Positions 27,488-36,756 are shown, numbered from the stretch's first letter. The stretch: DNA of 39,803 nucleotides from Alteromonadaceae bacterium (GCA_023301705.1 JALZUE010000138.1:1-39803); one strand, 5' to 3'. Numbers and translations: made by a program. Notes: a model not told the origin generated them from the sequence alone.

Positions 27488-28561
27488 ATGGCGTATAGAG
27501 TACTTGTGGTAGATGATTCAAGCTTTTTTAGACGCCGTTTATCTGATATTTTAAATAAAGAGAGTGAAATAGACGTTGTAAGTGTTGCCGTTGATGGAAT
27601 AGATGCAGTTAAGCAAGCAATTGCGTTAAAGCCTGATGTTATAACCATGGATATTGAAATGCCTAAATTAGATGGCATTGAAGCGGTCAAGGAAATAATG
27701 GCAAAGGCACCAACGGCTATTTTGATGTTCTCTTCTTTAACTCATCAGGGAGCTAAGGCAACTTTAAATGCTTTAGAGGCGGGAGCACTAGATTTTTTAC
27801 CTAAAAAGTTTAGTGAAATAGCAGGTAATAATGACGATGCTGGTAAGTTATTACGTGAAAGAGTTTTACAACTAGCTAGAAAAAAAACAGTTAACCCCAT
27901 AAATGCATTAGGTAACTCAAGAGAAATAAGTAAACCTAAGATAGCTCAAACTTCGGTAAAACATCTTAAGGCAACTTCAAAAAAATATAAGTTACTAGTG
28001 ATAGGTACATCAACAGGTGGTCCAGTTGCACTGCAAACTGTATTATCAAAATTACCGTCAAACTTTCCTTTACCAATTTTACTTATTCAACACATGCCAG
28101 CGGCATTTACTCCTGCTTTTGCAAAGCGTTTAGATACCTTGTGTAATATAAGTGTAAAAGAAGCTGAGTCAGGTGATACGTTACAGCCAGGTTGTGCATA
28201 TTTAGCACCTGGTGGTCAACAAATGATTATTAATGGTACAAATTATGCTTCTAAATTACAAATATTAGAAGATAATTCTACAAAAATCACCTATAAACCT
28301 AGTGTTGACGTGACTTTTGGTTCAGCTGCAAAGATATTCAATGGTGATGTACTTGCCATTATTTTGACTGGTATGGGAGCTGATGGTAGAGAAGGAGCAC
28401 GTATGTTGAAAAATAATGGCGCGACTATCTGGGCACAAGATGAAGAGTCTTGTGTAGTTTATGGTATGCCTCAAGCGGTAACAGTTGCTGGAATTACTGA
28501 CCATTCATTGCCGTTACATCAAATTGGTGATCTAATTACAAAGGAAGTAACTAATGGATAA
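27488..28561 (+). CDS. cheB: Protein-glutamate methylesterase CheB
   Basis: Response regulator and esterase that removes methyl groups from chemoreceptors for adaptation, and also deamidates glutamines. The N-terminal receiver has Asp9/Asp10 and phospho-acceptor Asp55 ([12 protein letters not shown]). A linker of about 30 residues follows. The C-terminal catalytic domain has the triad regions GTSTGGP (Ser), IQHMP (His) and [10 protein letters not shown] (Asp). The 357-residue length is normal. The stop codon overlaps the following motA-like start by 8 nt. The partner methyltransferase cheR is not in this window, as in Vibrio, where it lies elsewhere. Confidence 0.96.
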   Translation: MAYRVLVVDDSSFFRRRLSDILNKESEIDVVSVAVDGIDAVKQAIALKPDVITMDIEMPKLDGIEAVKEIMAKAPTAILMFSSLTHQGAKATLNALEAGALDFLPKKFSEIAGNNDDAGKLLRERVLQLARKKTVNPINALGNSREISKPKIAQTSVKHLKATSKKYKLLVIGTSTGGPVALQTVLSKLPSNFPLPILLIQHMPAAFTPAFAKRLDTLCNISVKEAESGDTLQPGCAYLAPGGQQMIINGTNYASKLQILEDNSTKITYKPSVDVTFGSAAKIFNGDVLAIILTGMGADGREGARMLKNNGATIWAQDEESCVVYGMPQAVTVAGITDHSLPLHQIGDLITKEVTNG

Positions 28562-29297
28562 GCTCACCTTCGCGGGGCTATTTATTGGTTTTGCTGCTAT
28601 TTATTTAGGTTTTTCGTTAGATGGTGGCCACGTTTCTACTTTATTGAAGTTGCCTGCCTTTATTATTGTCATTGGCGGTACTTTAGGTGCTGTGATGTTG
28701 CAGTCTTCTACTGTTCAGTTTTTTCATGCGTTATCTTTATTAAAGTGGGTGATATACCCGCCTAAGCATAATATTGATGAAGGTATTGAAGAGGTGCTTT
28801 TTTGGTCTGAGAAGTCAAGAGAGTCTGGATATTTGTCATTGGAGACTTATGCGTTAGATACGGAAGATAGCTTTGTTCGTAAAGGATTAAACTTTTTAGT
28901 TGATGGTATTGAAGTTGAGAAATTTAAAGAGTCACTAGCCCTAGAAATTGATTTATATCGTGAGCATCATTTACGTTCGGCGAATATTTTTGAAGCGATG
29001 GCAGGTTATTCTCCTACCATTGGGATTTTAGGTGCAGTTCTAGGGCTTATTCATGCGATGTCTAATTTATCAAACCCTGAGTTATTAGGTGAGGGCATTG
29101 CAACCGCTTTTGTTGCTACCATTTATGGTGTCGGTTTTGCTAATTTAGTTTATTTACCTATCGCAAATAAATTAAAAAACGTCATTCATTATCAAACGCT
29201 TTATCACGAAATGATTGCTGAGGGGCTGATTTCTGTTGCAAACTCTGAAAACCCAAATGCGATAGAGAATAAATTATCTTCTTTTAGGCTAGTGTGA
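28554..29297 (+). CDS. MotA/MotC-type flagellar stator protein
   Basis: Inner-membrane ion-channel subunit of the flagellar stator. The 247-residue protein has the MotA/TolQ/ExbB layout: two N-terminal membrane segments (residues about 5-22 and 33-50), a large cytoplasmic loop, then two more. The third segment has the conserved proline motif [18 protein letters not shown]. The fourth contains [24 protein letters not shown]. Its place between cheB and parC matches MotC of Pseudomonas, so it is probably a second stator set (MotCD type) rather than the main PomAB. The coupling ion is not decided by sequence. It overlaps cheB and the next gene. Confidence 0.9.
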   Translation: MDKLTFAGLFIGFAAIYLGFSLDGGHVSTLLKLPAFIIVIGGTLGAVMLQSSTVQFFHALSLLKWVIYPPKHNIDEGIEEVLFWSEKSRESGYLSLETYALDTEDSFVRKGLNFLVDGIEVEKFKESLALEIDLYREHHLRSANIFEAMAGYSPTIGILGAVLGLIHAMSNLSNPELLGEGIATAFVATIYGVGFANLVYLPIANKLKNVIHYQTLYHEMIAEGLISVANSENPNAIENKLSSFRLV

Positions 29298-30247
29298 TGG
29301 AACGGTTAAGTAAATCAAAGCGCCCAGTAGAGCCTGTCAATATCGAACGTTGGTTGGTTTCATATGCTGACTATATGACATTGTTATTCGCTTTATTTGT
29401 TATTTTATATGCAATGGCTATTGTCAATGAAGAGCCTTTTGAAACAGTTACTGAAACAATAGGTCGAGTATTTCAATCAACAGAAGAAAAAACTAAAAAT
29501 AAAGGACAAGGCGCCGATATATTACCTGTTAATACGGTTAAATCGGCTAAACAACTCTACGGTGATGGTATTTTAGAGGTTGATGGCCCTGAGTTACTTG
29601 ATGGCAAAAAACAGCTTTCAAATATTCAGGAAAGTAATATTGGAACGAATCTTGATTCATTAGAAGAACAGCTTCACGCAGCATTATATGATTTAGTTGA
29701 ATCTGGTTACGCAGAGCTTGAGGTAGACGGTGATTGGCTAGAGATTCAGCTAAACAGTGCATTATTATTTCCTAGCGGATCTGCAACAGCAAATAAAGGC
29801 ACAGAAGCTTTATTAATGTTGATTAGTGACGTTGTTGGAAGTGCAAGTAATTATATTCGTGTTAGGGGATACACTGATAATATAGAAATTAGTAATGAAG
29901 TTTTTTCTTCTAATTGGGAATTATCTGTTTTTAGAGCTACGGCTATTTTACGGGTATTAGAAAAGATAGGAATTAAACCTGAACGTATGGCCATTGAGGG
30001 GTATGGAGAGTTTTCACCTAACACTGATAATAGTACCAAAGAAGGACGGGCACAAAACCGACGAGTAGTTATTGCTATTTCAAAGTATGGTATTGATCGG
30101 GCTAATATAATTAAAACACCTGTCATTAGTATTGATGATATAAATGAAATTAAACAAAAAACGAATGTGTTAGACGACGTTAAGCCAATTCGAATTATAG
30201 AGCTTGATAGTGGTGGTATACGAATTACAACTGATGATTCAGTGTAA
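29297..30247 (+). CDS. MotB/MotD-type flagellar stator protein with OmpA domain
   Basis: Partner of the MotA-like protein; anchors the stator to peptidoglycan. A single membrane segment near the N-terminus carries the ion-binding aspartate (SYADYMTLLFALFVILYAMA, Asp25 from this start). A periplasmic linker follows, then an OmpA-like domain with VRGYTDN and NWELSVFRATAI and the GRAQNRRVVI signature that binds peptidoglycan. The start ATG at 29297 overlaps the preceding stop as TGATG; an in-frame GTG at 29294 would add one residue. At 316 residues it resembles MotD of Pseudomonas. Confidence 0.9.
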   Translation: MERLSKSKRPVEPVNIERWLVSYADYMTLLFALFVILYAMAIVNEEPFETVTETIGRVFQSTEEKTKNKGQGADILPVNTVKSAKQLYGDGILEVDGPELLDGKKQLSNIQESNIGTNLDSLEEQLHAALYDLVESGYAELEVDGDWLEIQLNSALLFPSGSATANKGTEALLMLISDVVGSASNYIRVRGYTDNIEISNEVFSSNWELSVFRATAILRVLEKIGIKPERMAIEGYGEFSPNTDNSTKEGRAQNRRVVIAISKYGIDRANIIKTPVISIDDINEIKQKTNVLDDVKPIRIIELDSGGIRITTDDSV

Positions 30248-30267
30248 ATAATTAATAGGGTGATGCC

Positions 30268-31047
30268 GTGGTAATTTGGACAATAGCGAATCAAAAAGGT
30301 GGTGTTGGTAAAACCACGTCAACTATCTGCTTGGGTGGTTTGTTAGCTGATCAAGGTCATCGTGTACTGTTAATAGACACAGACCCTCATGCTTCTCTTA
30401 GTTACTATTTTGGTATTGAATCTGAAGATTTAGAATTGAGTGTATACGACTTATTTATACAAACAGCCACGCGAGAACAAATTTTACAAAGCTTATGCCC
30501 AACTAAATACAAAAATATTGATATTTTACCAGCTACCATGGGGCTCGCAACATTAGATCGTGCATTAGGAAATAAGGGTGGTATGGGCTTAGTGCTGAAA
30601 AAAGCACTTGCACGATTAGAAGACGAATATGACTATGTGCTCATTGATTGCCCTCCTATTTTAGGTGTGTTGATGGTGAATGCCTTAGCGGCATCTGAGC
30701 GTATTATTATTCCAGTTCAAACTGAATTTTTAGCACTTAAAGGGCTAGATAGAATGATACATACTATGGAAATGATGCAGTCAGAACAAGAAGAATTGTT
30801 TGATTATATTATTATTCCAACAATGTTTGATAAACGTACTAAAGCGTCTTTATTGGCTTATCATCAAATGACAGAATCATACCCTAATAGAGTATGGAAA
30901 GGCGTTATTCCAATAGACACGAATTTTAGAAACTCAAGTAATGCAAAAAAAACCCCATCAGATTACTCAGCGAAGTCTAGGGGTGTTATCGCTTATCAGA
31001 ACTTATTATTATCGTTAGCAGAACAACAAGAAGAGACAGCTAAATGA
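30268..31047 (+). CDS. parC: ParA-like ATPase ParC, chemosensory array positioning
   Basis: ParA-family ATPase with a deviant Walker A at the N-terminus (NQKGGVGKTTST), LLIDTDPHASLSYYFG, and the Walker B-like VLIDCPPILGVL. The 259-residue protein starts at GTG 30268 behind ATAGGG. In Vibrio, ParC forms a polar gradient and recruits the chemotaxis array so that each daughter inherits one. The assignment rests on context: it lies between the stator genes and a CheW-like gene it overlaps by 4 nt, in a che operon. It is distinct from FlhG in the same block and from a chromosome-partition ParA, which would be next to parB. Confidence 0.85.
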   Translation: MVIWTIANQKGGVGKTTSTICLGGLLADQGHRVLLIDTDPHASLSYYFGIESEDLELSVYDLFIQTATREQILQSLCPTKYKNIDILPATMGLATLDRALGNKGGMGLVLKKALARLEDEYDYVLIDCPPILGVLMVNALAASERIIIPVQTEFLALKGLDRMIHTMEMMQSEQEELFDYIIIPTMFDKRTKASLLAYHQMTESYPNRVWKGVIPIDTNFRNSSNAKKTPSDYSAKSRGVIAYQNLLLSLAEQQEETAK

Positions 31048-31754
31048 CAAAAAACTTAGCCGCAAGTAACAAAGTAATGAAAAGTTATCTGTCAGAACTT
31101 ATGACAGATGAAGATATTGCGGAAGATAATAGTAAGCTCGAAAAACTATTAAGTAATGTAGATGAAATAAAAAATGAAATATCTACAGATAAATCACAGC
31201 AAAAAGCAGAAATTTCAGCTAAAGTTATTAAAGAAGAAAATATTCCTATTGTAGATGCTGGGCAAATAGAAGAGCAAGTATCAATAGAAGAAGCTGAAGA
31301 AGAAACTAAAGCAAGCCCTCATTTTTCAAAAGAAAGTTTTCAAGCGATGTTTTTTAAAGTAGCTGGGCTAGTTGTTGCGGTTCCATTAGTTGAGTTAGGT
31401 GGTATCCATAATTTAACAGAAATACATCATTTAATGGGAAAACCTGATTGGTTTAAAGGGGTAATGTTAAACCGAGAAGATAAAGTTAATGTTGTTGATA
31501 CAGCTTTGTGGGTAATGCGAGAGCGGTGTAATGATGAATTGATGGCATCATTAAATTATGAATACATTATTATGTTAAGTGATAGTTCATGGGGTTTAGC
31601 AGCTGAAAGCATTGTTGATACAGTAACACTAACAGAAAATGATGTTAAATGGGTTGAGTCATCAGATAGACCTTGGTTAGCTGGCTTGGTTAAAGACAGA
31701 ATGTGTGCTTTACTGAATGTAGAGTCTTTGATTAGTTTATTGAATAAAGGCTGA
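31044..31754 (+). CDS. parP: CheW-like array-anchoring protein ParP
   Basis: The 236-residue protein has an acidic/charged N-terminal half (about residues 1-95) and a C-terminal CheW-like domain (from FFKVAGLVVAVPLVELGGI, with IMLSDSSWGLAAESIVDTVTL). ParP of Vibrio links ParC to the array through its C-terminal AIF domain, which binds CheA and receptors. The overlap with parC (ATGA) indicates coupled translation. The domain lacks the more regular CheW features seen in the next gene, so it is called ParP rather than a second CheW. Name by context and architecture. Confidence 0.82.
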   Translation: MTKNLAASNKVMKSYLSELMTDEDIAEDNSKLEKLLSNVDEIKNEISTDKSQQKAEISAKVIKEENIPIVDAGQIEEQVSIEEAEEETKASPHFSKESFQAMFFKVAGLVVAVPLVELGGIHNLTEIHHLMGKPDWFKGVMLNREDKVNVVDTALWVMRERCNDELMASLNYEYIIMLSDSSWGLAAESIVDTVTLTENDVKWVESSDRPWLAGLVKDRMCALLNVESLISLLNKG

Positions 31755-31823
31755 TTACAGCTAATATTAAAGTGAATAACAATTTTATAACGATTAATAT
31801 GAATTTTTTTGAGGGTAAGTCGT

Positions 31824-32318
31824 ATGTCTGAAGAAAGACGCAATGTAAACGAAAGTACAGGTAGTAACGATGACGTGCTTCAGTGGGTTACATTTAAACT
31901 TGATAGTGAAACTTATGGTATCAATGTAATGCAGGTTCAAGAGGTTTTACGCTACTCTGAAATAGCACCAGTACCGGGTGCTCCAGAATATGTTATTGGT
32001 ATTATTAACCTTCGTGGTAATGTTGTTACAGTTATTGATACTCGCTCTCGATTTGGATTATCTTCTGCTGAAATTACCGATAACACTCGTGTTGTTATTA
32101 TTGAATCTGAAAAACAAGTCATTGGTATCTTAGTTGATAGTGTTACTGAAGTTGTTTATTTGAAAAACTCAGAAATTGATTTAGCACCTAATGTTGGTAA
32201 TGATGAAAGTGCTAAGTACATTCAAGGTGTATCAAATCGTGATGATAACCTTCTCATTTTAGTTGATTTGAATAGGTTGTTAAGTGATGATGAATGGGAT
32301 GAATTAAAACAATTCTAA
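31824..32318 (+). CDS. cheW: Chemotaxis coupling protein CheW
   Basis: Adaptor that joins CheA to receptors in the array. The 164-residue protein consists of one CheW domain: WVTFKLDSETYGINVMQVQEVLR, APEYVIGIINLRGNVVTVIDTR, the QVIGILVDSVTEVV strand, then YIQGVSNRDDNLLILVDL. The ATG at 31824 has GAGGGT 7-8 nt upstream; a TTG at 31809 lies in front of that site and was rejected. It is followed by a terminator hairpin, suggesting the main chemotaxis transcript ends here. Confidence 0.96.
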   Translation: MSEERRNVNESTGSNDDVLQWVTFKLDSETYGINVMQVQEVLRYSEIAPVPGAPEYVIGIINLRGNVVTVIDTRSRFGLSSAEITDNTRVVIIESEKQVIGILVDSVTEVVYLKNSEIDLAPNVGNDESAKYIQGVSNRDDNLLILVDLNRLLSDDEWDELKQF

Positions 32319-32329
32319 ATCACTCTACA

Positions 32330-32354
32330 AAGCCTGTATTTCACAGGCTTTTTT
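32330..32354 (+). terminator. Rho-independent terminator after cheW
   Basis: AAGCCTGT (32330-32337) pairs with ACAGGCTT (32343-32350) around ATTTC, followed by a run of T. It lies 12 bp after the cheW stop and before the DUF2802 gene, so that gene may be read by readthrough or its own promoter. Confidence 0.85.
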
Positions 32355-32385
32355 GTTTTTAATTTTGTTTATATGTAAATGATTT

Positions 32386-32835
32386 ATGCCTGATACAATG
32401 ATTGCTTTTTTAATTATATTTTTATTAGTTTTTGCTATGGTGCTAATTTACATATTAAGACTAACTAAAAAAATTAATGAAATAGAAATCCAACTTTCGA
32501 ATGCAATGTTAACGCTTGATGATGAACAAATGAAAAGTGTTGAACAACAACAGTTTATTGAGTCAATTAAGCAAAGTAATCAAGCTATTTCTTTAGAGAA
32601 TGAGCAAGTTACTAAACAATTAGATGCTCGTACTAAACAACTTCAAACTAAATTTATTGACTTAGAAAATAACCTTCAGCGAATTAAAAATGAACAGCCT
32701 GAAGATAAGCTTTATCGAAGAGCTTTAAAAATGGTTGAGTTAGGTGCTGATATTGACGAAGTAATGTCTGAATGTGAGCTTCCCAGAGCGGAGGCTGAGC
32801 TACTTTTTTCTATTCATTTTAAATTGAATGAGTAA
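32386..32835 (+). CDS. DUF2802 family membrane-anchored coiled-coil protein
   Basis: The 149-residue protein has one N-terminal membrane segment (about residues 4-24), then a long charged coiled coil (about 27-105), then a short helical domain, LYRRALKMVELGADIDEVMSECELPRAEAELL. This last part is the DUF2802 signature and looks like a helix-turn-helix-type helical hairpin. In Pseudomonas and Vibrio the same gene follows cheW, so a link to polar motility is likely; the molecular role is unknown. No ribosome binding site stands out. Confidence 0.83.
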   Translation: MPDTMIAFLIIFLLVFAMVLIYILRLTKKINEIEIQLSNAMLTLDDEQMKSVEQQQFIESIKQSNQAISLENEQVTKQLDARTKQLQTKFIDLENNLQRIKNEQPEDKLYRRALKMVELGADIDEVMSECELPRAEAELLFSIHFKLNE

Positions 32836-32923
32836 GACCAAATATCTAATTGATTATTCTCCTATTCTGAAAATTATTATTATCGTATACTTATATATAT
32901 TTACTTGATTAAAGGTATTCTTG

Positions 32924-33685
32924 GTGCGCTTCTTATCTAGTTTTCGTTTATCGTTTTTGTTTATATTATTTATCACTACACTTAGCGGTTGTTCGTCAAC
33001 CTCTAGTAATGTTGATAGTGATGCTCGTGATCCTATTGAAAAAATAAACCGTGCGTCTTGGCGTTTTACTTGGGATTATGCTGATAAATACGTATTAAAA
33101 CCTACCGCCAAGGGCTATGCAAAGTTTACACCTAAACCTGTACGTAAAGGCATATACAATGTTGCGTTAAACTTAAGTGAGCCTGCAAGTTTTATTAATA
33201 ACCTATTACAAGCTAAGTTTACTGATGCAGCAACAACCAGTGGTCGTTTTATTGTTAACTCTACTATTGGTATTTTCGGTATTTTTGATGTCGCTAAACA
33301 TTTTGGTTGGAAAAGAAAAGCAGAAGAATTTGGCGAAGTATTAGGCAGTTATGGTGTTGGTGATGGTCCTTACGTAGTAATACCTGGTTTAGGGCCAAGT
33401 TCGGTTAGAGAAGAAACTGGTGACTTTGTTGATCGAGCTTATTGGCCTCTAGCTATTATTGACTTTTGGCCTAATATAGTTCGCTTATCAGTGCTTGGCT
33501 TAGAGCAGCGAATTGCGATTTTTGAACAAGAAGCATTAATAGATGACGCGATAGATGATTATACTTTTGTTAAAAATGCTTATTTTCAGTCGACTGATTT
33601 TAAAGTGCATGATGGTAATCCACCTATTGAAATCGATGAATCTGAAGAAGATGATTTAGATGCTTACTTAGAAGAGTTTGAATAA
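32924..33685 (+). CDS. mlaA: Outer-membrane lipoprotein MlaA (VacJ)
   Basis: Outer-membrane component of the Mla system, which removes phospholipids from the outer leaflet and passes them to MlaC. The protein has a signal sequence with lipobox (LSGC) near residue 22. The family motifs are DPIEKINRASWRFTWDYAD, FINNLLQAKFTDAATTSGRFIVNSTIGIFGIFDVA and GVGDGPYVVIPGLGPSSVRE. Its acidic C-terminal tail (EESEEDD-like) is common in relatives. GTG 32924 has AAAGG 8 nt upstream; TTG 32921 is one codon earlier and less well spaced. The other mla genes are not nearby. Confidence 0.95.
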   Translation: MRFLSSFRLSFLFILFITTLSGCSSTSSNVDSDARDPIEKINRASWRFTWDYADKYVLKPTAKGYAKFTPKPVRKGIYNVALNLSEPASFINNLLQAKFTDAATTSGRFIVNSTIGIFGIFDVAKHFGWKRKAEEFGEVLGSYGVGDGPYVVIPGLGPSSVREETGDFVDRAYWPLAIIDFWPNIVRLSVLGLEQRIAIFEQEALIDDAIDDYTFVKNAYFQSTDFKVHDGNPPIEIDESEEDDLDAYLEEFE

Positions 33686-33712
33686 AACCGTTATTAAAAT
33701 GAATTATAAATT

Positions 33713-33750
33713 AAAGGCATGTAATGTAAAATTACATGCCTTTTTTATTT
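33713..33750. terminator. Bidirectional terminator between mlaA and the small membrane protein gene
   Basis: AAAGGCATGTAAT (33713-33725) pairs perfectly with ATTACATGCCTTT (33731-33743) around GTAAA. Poly-T follows on the plus strand and A/T-rich sequence on the other. It serves both convergent genes; its right edge overlaps the stop codon of the minus-strand gene. Confidence 0.88.
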
Positions 33751-34062
33751 GTCTAGTTGATAGTTACGTTCAAAGTCTTTAATTGCTTTAGGTAAATGTT
33801 TTATTGCAAATAATAATGAGATGGGACGCATTACTAAAAAATAACCAGCTAAAACAAAAATCAAAGGAAGAAATAACAACCAATTATCTAATCGAGCAAC
33901 CATAATAAAGGGCGGAATTAAAATGGCTAGTTTAATTAAGTTCAAAACAAGCTTTTGTGGTGTAATTAACTTCTGATTTGCCAAAGCCAAAATTTGTTGT
34001 CGTTCTTTCAACGAGTAACTCTGTAAAACAGAAATATCATTAGATGAAAAGATAAAGGCCAT
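33745..34062 (-). CDS. Small membrane protein of unknown function
   Basis: The 105-residue protein has a charged N-terminal third (SLKERQQILALANQKL) followed by two hydrophobic segments (about residues 41-56 and 60-82) and a basic tail (KHLPKAIKDFERNY). It may belong to the DUF6170 group of Alteromonadales proteins, but I recognise this only weakly. No catalytic motif is seen. It is convergent with mlaA and divergent from ribH. It is probably a real gene: it has a terminator and a protein-like composition. Confidence 0.7.
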   Translation of the reverse strand: MAFIFSSNDISVLQSYSLKERQQILALANQKLITPQKLVLNLIKLAILIPPFIMVARLDNWLLFLPLIFVLAGYFLVMRPISLLFAIKHLPKAIKDFERNYQLDK

Positions 34063-34278
34063 ATTATTGCATAGCGTAAAATGTATTGAGTTAATATTTT
34101 ACCAAAGAACATGAGTAAATTAACGCATTATTGAATATTTATTCTTTTTCTATCGACATTACAATCAAAGAAAAAATATTAATATCACTTAACTGATGAA
34201 AAAATGGATAAACGGGTATCGATTTTTTTGTCTATTTGATAGAATTGCGACGTTTTTTATTCGACAGGTTAATATCAT

Positions 34279-34743
34279 ATGAAAGTCATTGAAGGTTCTT
34301 TTGTTGCATCAGGCAAGAAATTCGCAATTGTTGTTTCTCGTTTCAATAGTTTTATTGTTGAAAGCTTATTAGAAGGTGCTATTGATGCATTAAAGCGTCA
34401 TGGTAATGTAGCCGATGACGATATCACCATTGTACGCGTTCCGGGTGCATATGAATTACCTGTAGCGGCAAAACGTATTGCTAGCAAGGGTGAGCATGAT
34501 GCCATTATTGCTATTGGTGCTGTAATTCGTGGCGGTACACCACACTTTGATTTTGTTGCCGGTGAGTGTAACAAAGGTTTAGCACAAGTTTCTATGGAAT
34601 TCACAACACCAGTTGCTTTCGGTGTTATTACTACAGACTCTATTGAGCAAGCAATTGAACGTGCTGGAACTAAAGCGGGTAATAAAGGCGGCGAAGCTGC
34701 ATTAAGTGCTTTAGAAATGGTTAATGTGCTAGAACAGTTATAA
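34279..34743 (+). CDS. ribH: 6,7-dimethyl-8-ribityllumazine synthase
   Basis: Penultimate enzyme of riboflavin synthesis: joins 5-amino-6-ribitylaminouracil with dihydroxybutanone phosphate to give lumazine. The 154-residue protein shows the family's blocks: [53 protein letters not shown] with the catalytic His, and [31 protein letters not shown]. Such proteins form 60-subunit or pentameric shells. It is first of ribH-nusB-thiL-pgpA. The usual upstream ribD, ribE and ribBA genes are missing here. Confidence 0.97.
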   Translation: MKVIEGSFVASGKKFAIVVSRFNSFIVESLLEGAIDALKRHGNVADDDITIVRVPGAYELPVAAKRIASKGEHDAIIAIGAVIRGGTPHFDFVAGECNKGLAQVSMEFTTPVAFGVITTDSIEQAIERAGTKAGNKGGEAALSALEMVNVLEQL

Positions 34744-34756
34744 GCTGGAGATATTT

Positions 34757-35167
34757 GTGAAGCCATCAGCAAGAAGAAAAGCTCGTGAGTTAGCGGTTCA
34801 GGCCGTATATTCATGGCAGCTAAGTCAAAACCCAGTAAAAGATATTGAATTACATTTTTTAACTGAAAATGCTAAAAGACGTTTTGATATTCCTTATTTT
34901 CAATTATTACTTAATGGTGTTGTTAGCTCTGTTAATGAACTTGATTTAGCAATTTCTCCGCATGTCGAAAGACCATTAGAAGATGTTGATCATATTGAAA
35001 AGTCAATATTACGTATTGCCATTTTTGAATTAAGTCAAAGTGAAGATGTGCCATATAAAGTTGTTATTAATGAAGCAATTGAACTCGCTAAAGAGTTTGC
35101 TGCTGATGATAGCCACAAGTTCGTTAATGGTGTGCTTGATAAAGCCGTTAAATTAATTAGATCTTAA
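34757..35167 (+). CDS. nusB: Transcription antitermination factor NusB
   Basis: RNA-binding helical protein that, with NusE (S10), loads on boxA of rRNA leaders to prevent early termination. The 136-residue protein starts with basic PSARRKARELAVQAVYSW, the arginine-rich boxA-binding region. It ends with VPYKVVINEAIELAKEFAADDSHKFVNGVLDK, the NusB signature. The start is GTG 34757 with GGAG upstream; it is 13 bp from ribH. Confidence 0.97.
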   Translation: MKPSARRKARELAVQAVYSWQLSQNPVKDIELHFLTENAKRRFDIPYFQLLLNGVVSSVNELDLAISPHVERPLEDVDHIEKSILRIAIFELSQSEDVPYKVVINEAIELAKEFAADDSHKFVNGVLDKAVKLIRS

Positions 35168-35178
35168 TCAGTATATAT

Positions 35179-36132
35179 ATGAAAGAATTTGATCTAATTA
35201 AACGCTATTTCAGCGAGCAAGTTGTTAAGCGTAAAGATGTGTTACTTGGCATTGGCGATGACTGTGCTATTTTAAAAAGTAATGATGCTCAAAATATTGC
35301 AGTAACCACAGACACGCTAGTTGCGGGAGTTCACTTTCCGCATAATACATCTGCAAAGGCAATAGGCCATAAGTCTATTGCTGTTAGTTTATCTGATTTA
35401 GCCGCTATGGGGGCAGAACCCGCTTGGGCTTCGCTAGCTATAACTATGCCCACAGCAGATGAAGCCTGGATAAATGACTTCTGTGAAGGTGTTTTTGAGT
35501 TGTGTGAATATGCCAACGTACAATTAATTGGCGGAGATACAACTCAAGGTCCATTAAGTATTACAGTAACAGCTCAAGGCTTAACAATTCCTGAAAAACA
35601 TATTACCAGAAGTGGTGCTAAACCAGGAGACTGGTTGTATGTTTCTGCTGATATTGGCGATGCGGGGCTTGCATTAATGCATATTAATGGTGATATTACA
35701 TTAACACCTGAAAGTGCAGCCAAAGTTCAGCGTAAATTAGATTTCCCTAAACCTAGAATTTTATTAGGCCAAGCATTACGTGGCCACGTTTCTTCAGCAA
35801 TCGATATTTCTGACGGCTTATTTGCCGATCTCCAACATATCTGCACCGCATCAAATGTTGGCGCCACAGTAGAGCTTGATAAACTTCCTTTATCTGATGA
35901 GATGAAAAATTCACTGGGTGATAAAGCTATTGAAGTTGCTGTCAATGCGGGTGATGATTACGAATTACTTTTTACGGTTTCTCAAACCAATAAAGTTTCG
36001 ATGGATACTTCTGTAGGTCAAACAACTAATCGTATTACCTGTATTGGTCAAATCAATCATTCAAATAAAATTACTACAACATTAAACCAAGAGCCAATTA
36101 ACATAACCATGAATGGTTTTCAGCATTTTTAA
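35179..36132 (+). CDS. thiL: Thiamine-monophosphate kinase
   Basis: ATP-dependent kinase that makes thiamine diphosphate from thiamine monophosphate, the last step of the pathway. The 317-residue protein has the ThiL/PurM fold motifs: GIGDDCAIL, TTDTLVAGVHF, SLSDLAAMGAEP, LIGGDTTQGPLSITVTAQG, the late AIDISDGLFADL, and NAGDDYELLFT. The start at ATG 35179 follows nusB by 11 bp. The stop lies 36 bp before the likely pgpA start. Confidence 0.96.
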   Translation: MKEFDLIKRYFSEQVVKRKDVLLGIGDDCAILKSNDAQNIAVTTDTLVAGVHFPHNTSAKAIGHKSIAVSLSDLAAMGAEPAWASLAITMPTADEAWINDFCEGVFELCEYANVQLIGGDTTQGPLSITVTAQGLTIPEKHITRSGAKPGDWLYVSADIGDAGLALMHINGDITLTPESAAKVQRKLDFPKPRILLGQALRGHVSSAIDISDGLFADLQHICTASNVGATVELDKLPLSDEMKNSLGDKAIEVAVNAGDDYELLFTVSQTNKVSMDTSVGQTTNRITCIGQINHSNKITTTLNQEPINITMNGFQHF

Positions 36133-36168
36133 TGCTCGTTGGTTATTGTTCTGTTGCGAGACAAATCT

Positions 36169-36621
36169 ATGTTTAATTTAAAAGATCCCGTTCAATTTTT
36201 AGCATTAGGCTTTGGAAGTGGTTTAGCGCCTAAAGCGCCAGGTACTTTTGGTACCTTAGCTGCGGTCCCTTTGTTTGTTTTATGTAGCTACTTTTTAACA
36301 AATGCATATCTTGGTTACTTAATTATTATTATGTCTATTATAGGCATATATTTATGTGGTAAAACCGCAAAAGATGTTGGCGTAGACGATCATCCTGCTA
36401 TTGTATGGGATGAGTTTGCTGGCTTATTTATTACGCTATATTTAAGTGATATTACTTTTTTAACATTAGTGGTTGGTTTTGCTTTATTTCGATTTTTTGA
36501 TATTTTAAAGCCATGGCCAATTTCTTTTATTGATAAAAAAATACATGGAGGTTTCGGTATTATGCTAGATGATATTGTTGCTGGCATTGCGGCTTTTGTT
36601 TGTATGCAACTTATATTTTAA
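36169..36621 (+). CDS. pgpA: Phosphatidylglycerophosphatase A
   Basis: Inner-membrane phosphatase giving phosphatidylglycerol from its phosphate. The motifs ALGFGSGLAPKAPGTFGTLAA and DDHPAIVWDEFAG, with acidic metal ligands, identify PgpA, as do three to four membrane segments and the late FDILKPWPI...GGFGIMLDDIVAG. ATG 36169 gives 150 residues and begins MFNLKDPVQFLALGFG. The longer frame from TTG 36139 adds ten residues with no ribosome binding site and is less likely. It is the last gene of the ribH operon. Confidence 0.93.
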   Translation: MFNLKDPVQFLALGFGSGLAPKAPGTFGTLAAVPLFVLCSYFLTNAYLGYLIIIMSIIGIYLCGKTAKDVGVDDHPAIVWDEFAGLFITLYLSDITFLTLVVGFALFRFFDILKPWPISFIDKKIHGGFGIMLDDIVAGIAAFVCMQLIF

Positions 36622-36756
36622 AGTATTATTTAATTCATTCGTTAAGTACTTTTTAAGCAGATCACTAAAAACACCTAACAAAATACTTTATACACCTTTC
36701 AAGTTTTACAAAGTGGTATATGATTAAAGAGTGTGTATTACAATAAATGGTAAACT

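Noticed and set aside
34063-34278. FMN riboswitch before ribH, or TPP element near thiL
   Set aside because: No conserved riboswitch core segments could be seen; the region is plain AT-rich intergenic sequence.
36691-36724. Possible CueR-type promoter before the Cys-rich protein gene
   Set aside because: ACCTTTC...AAAGTGGT looks partly dyadic and TATGAT is a possible -10, but the arms do not match the CueR box and the spacing is wrong.
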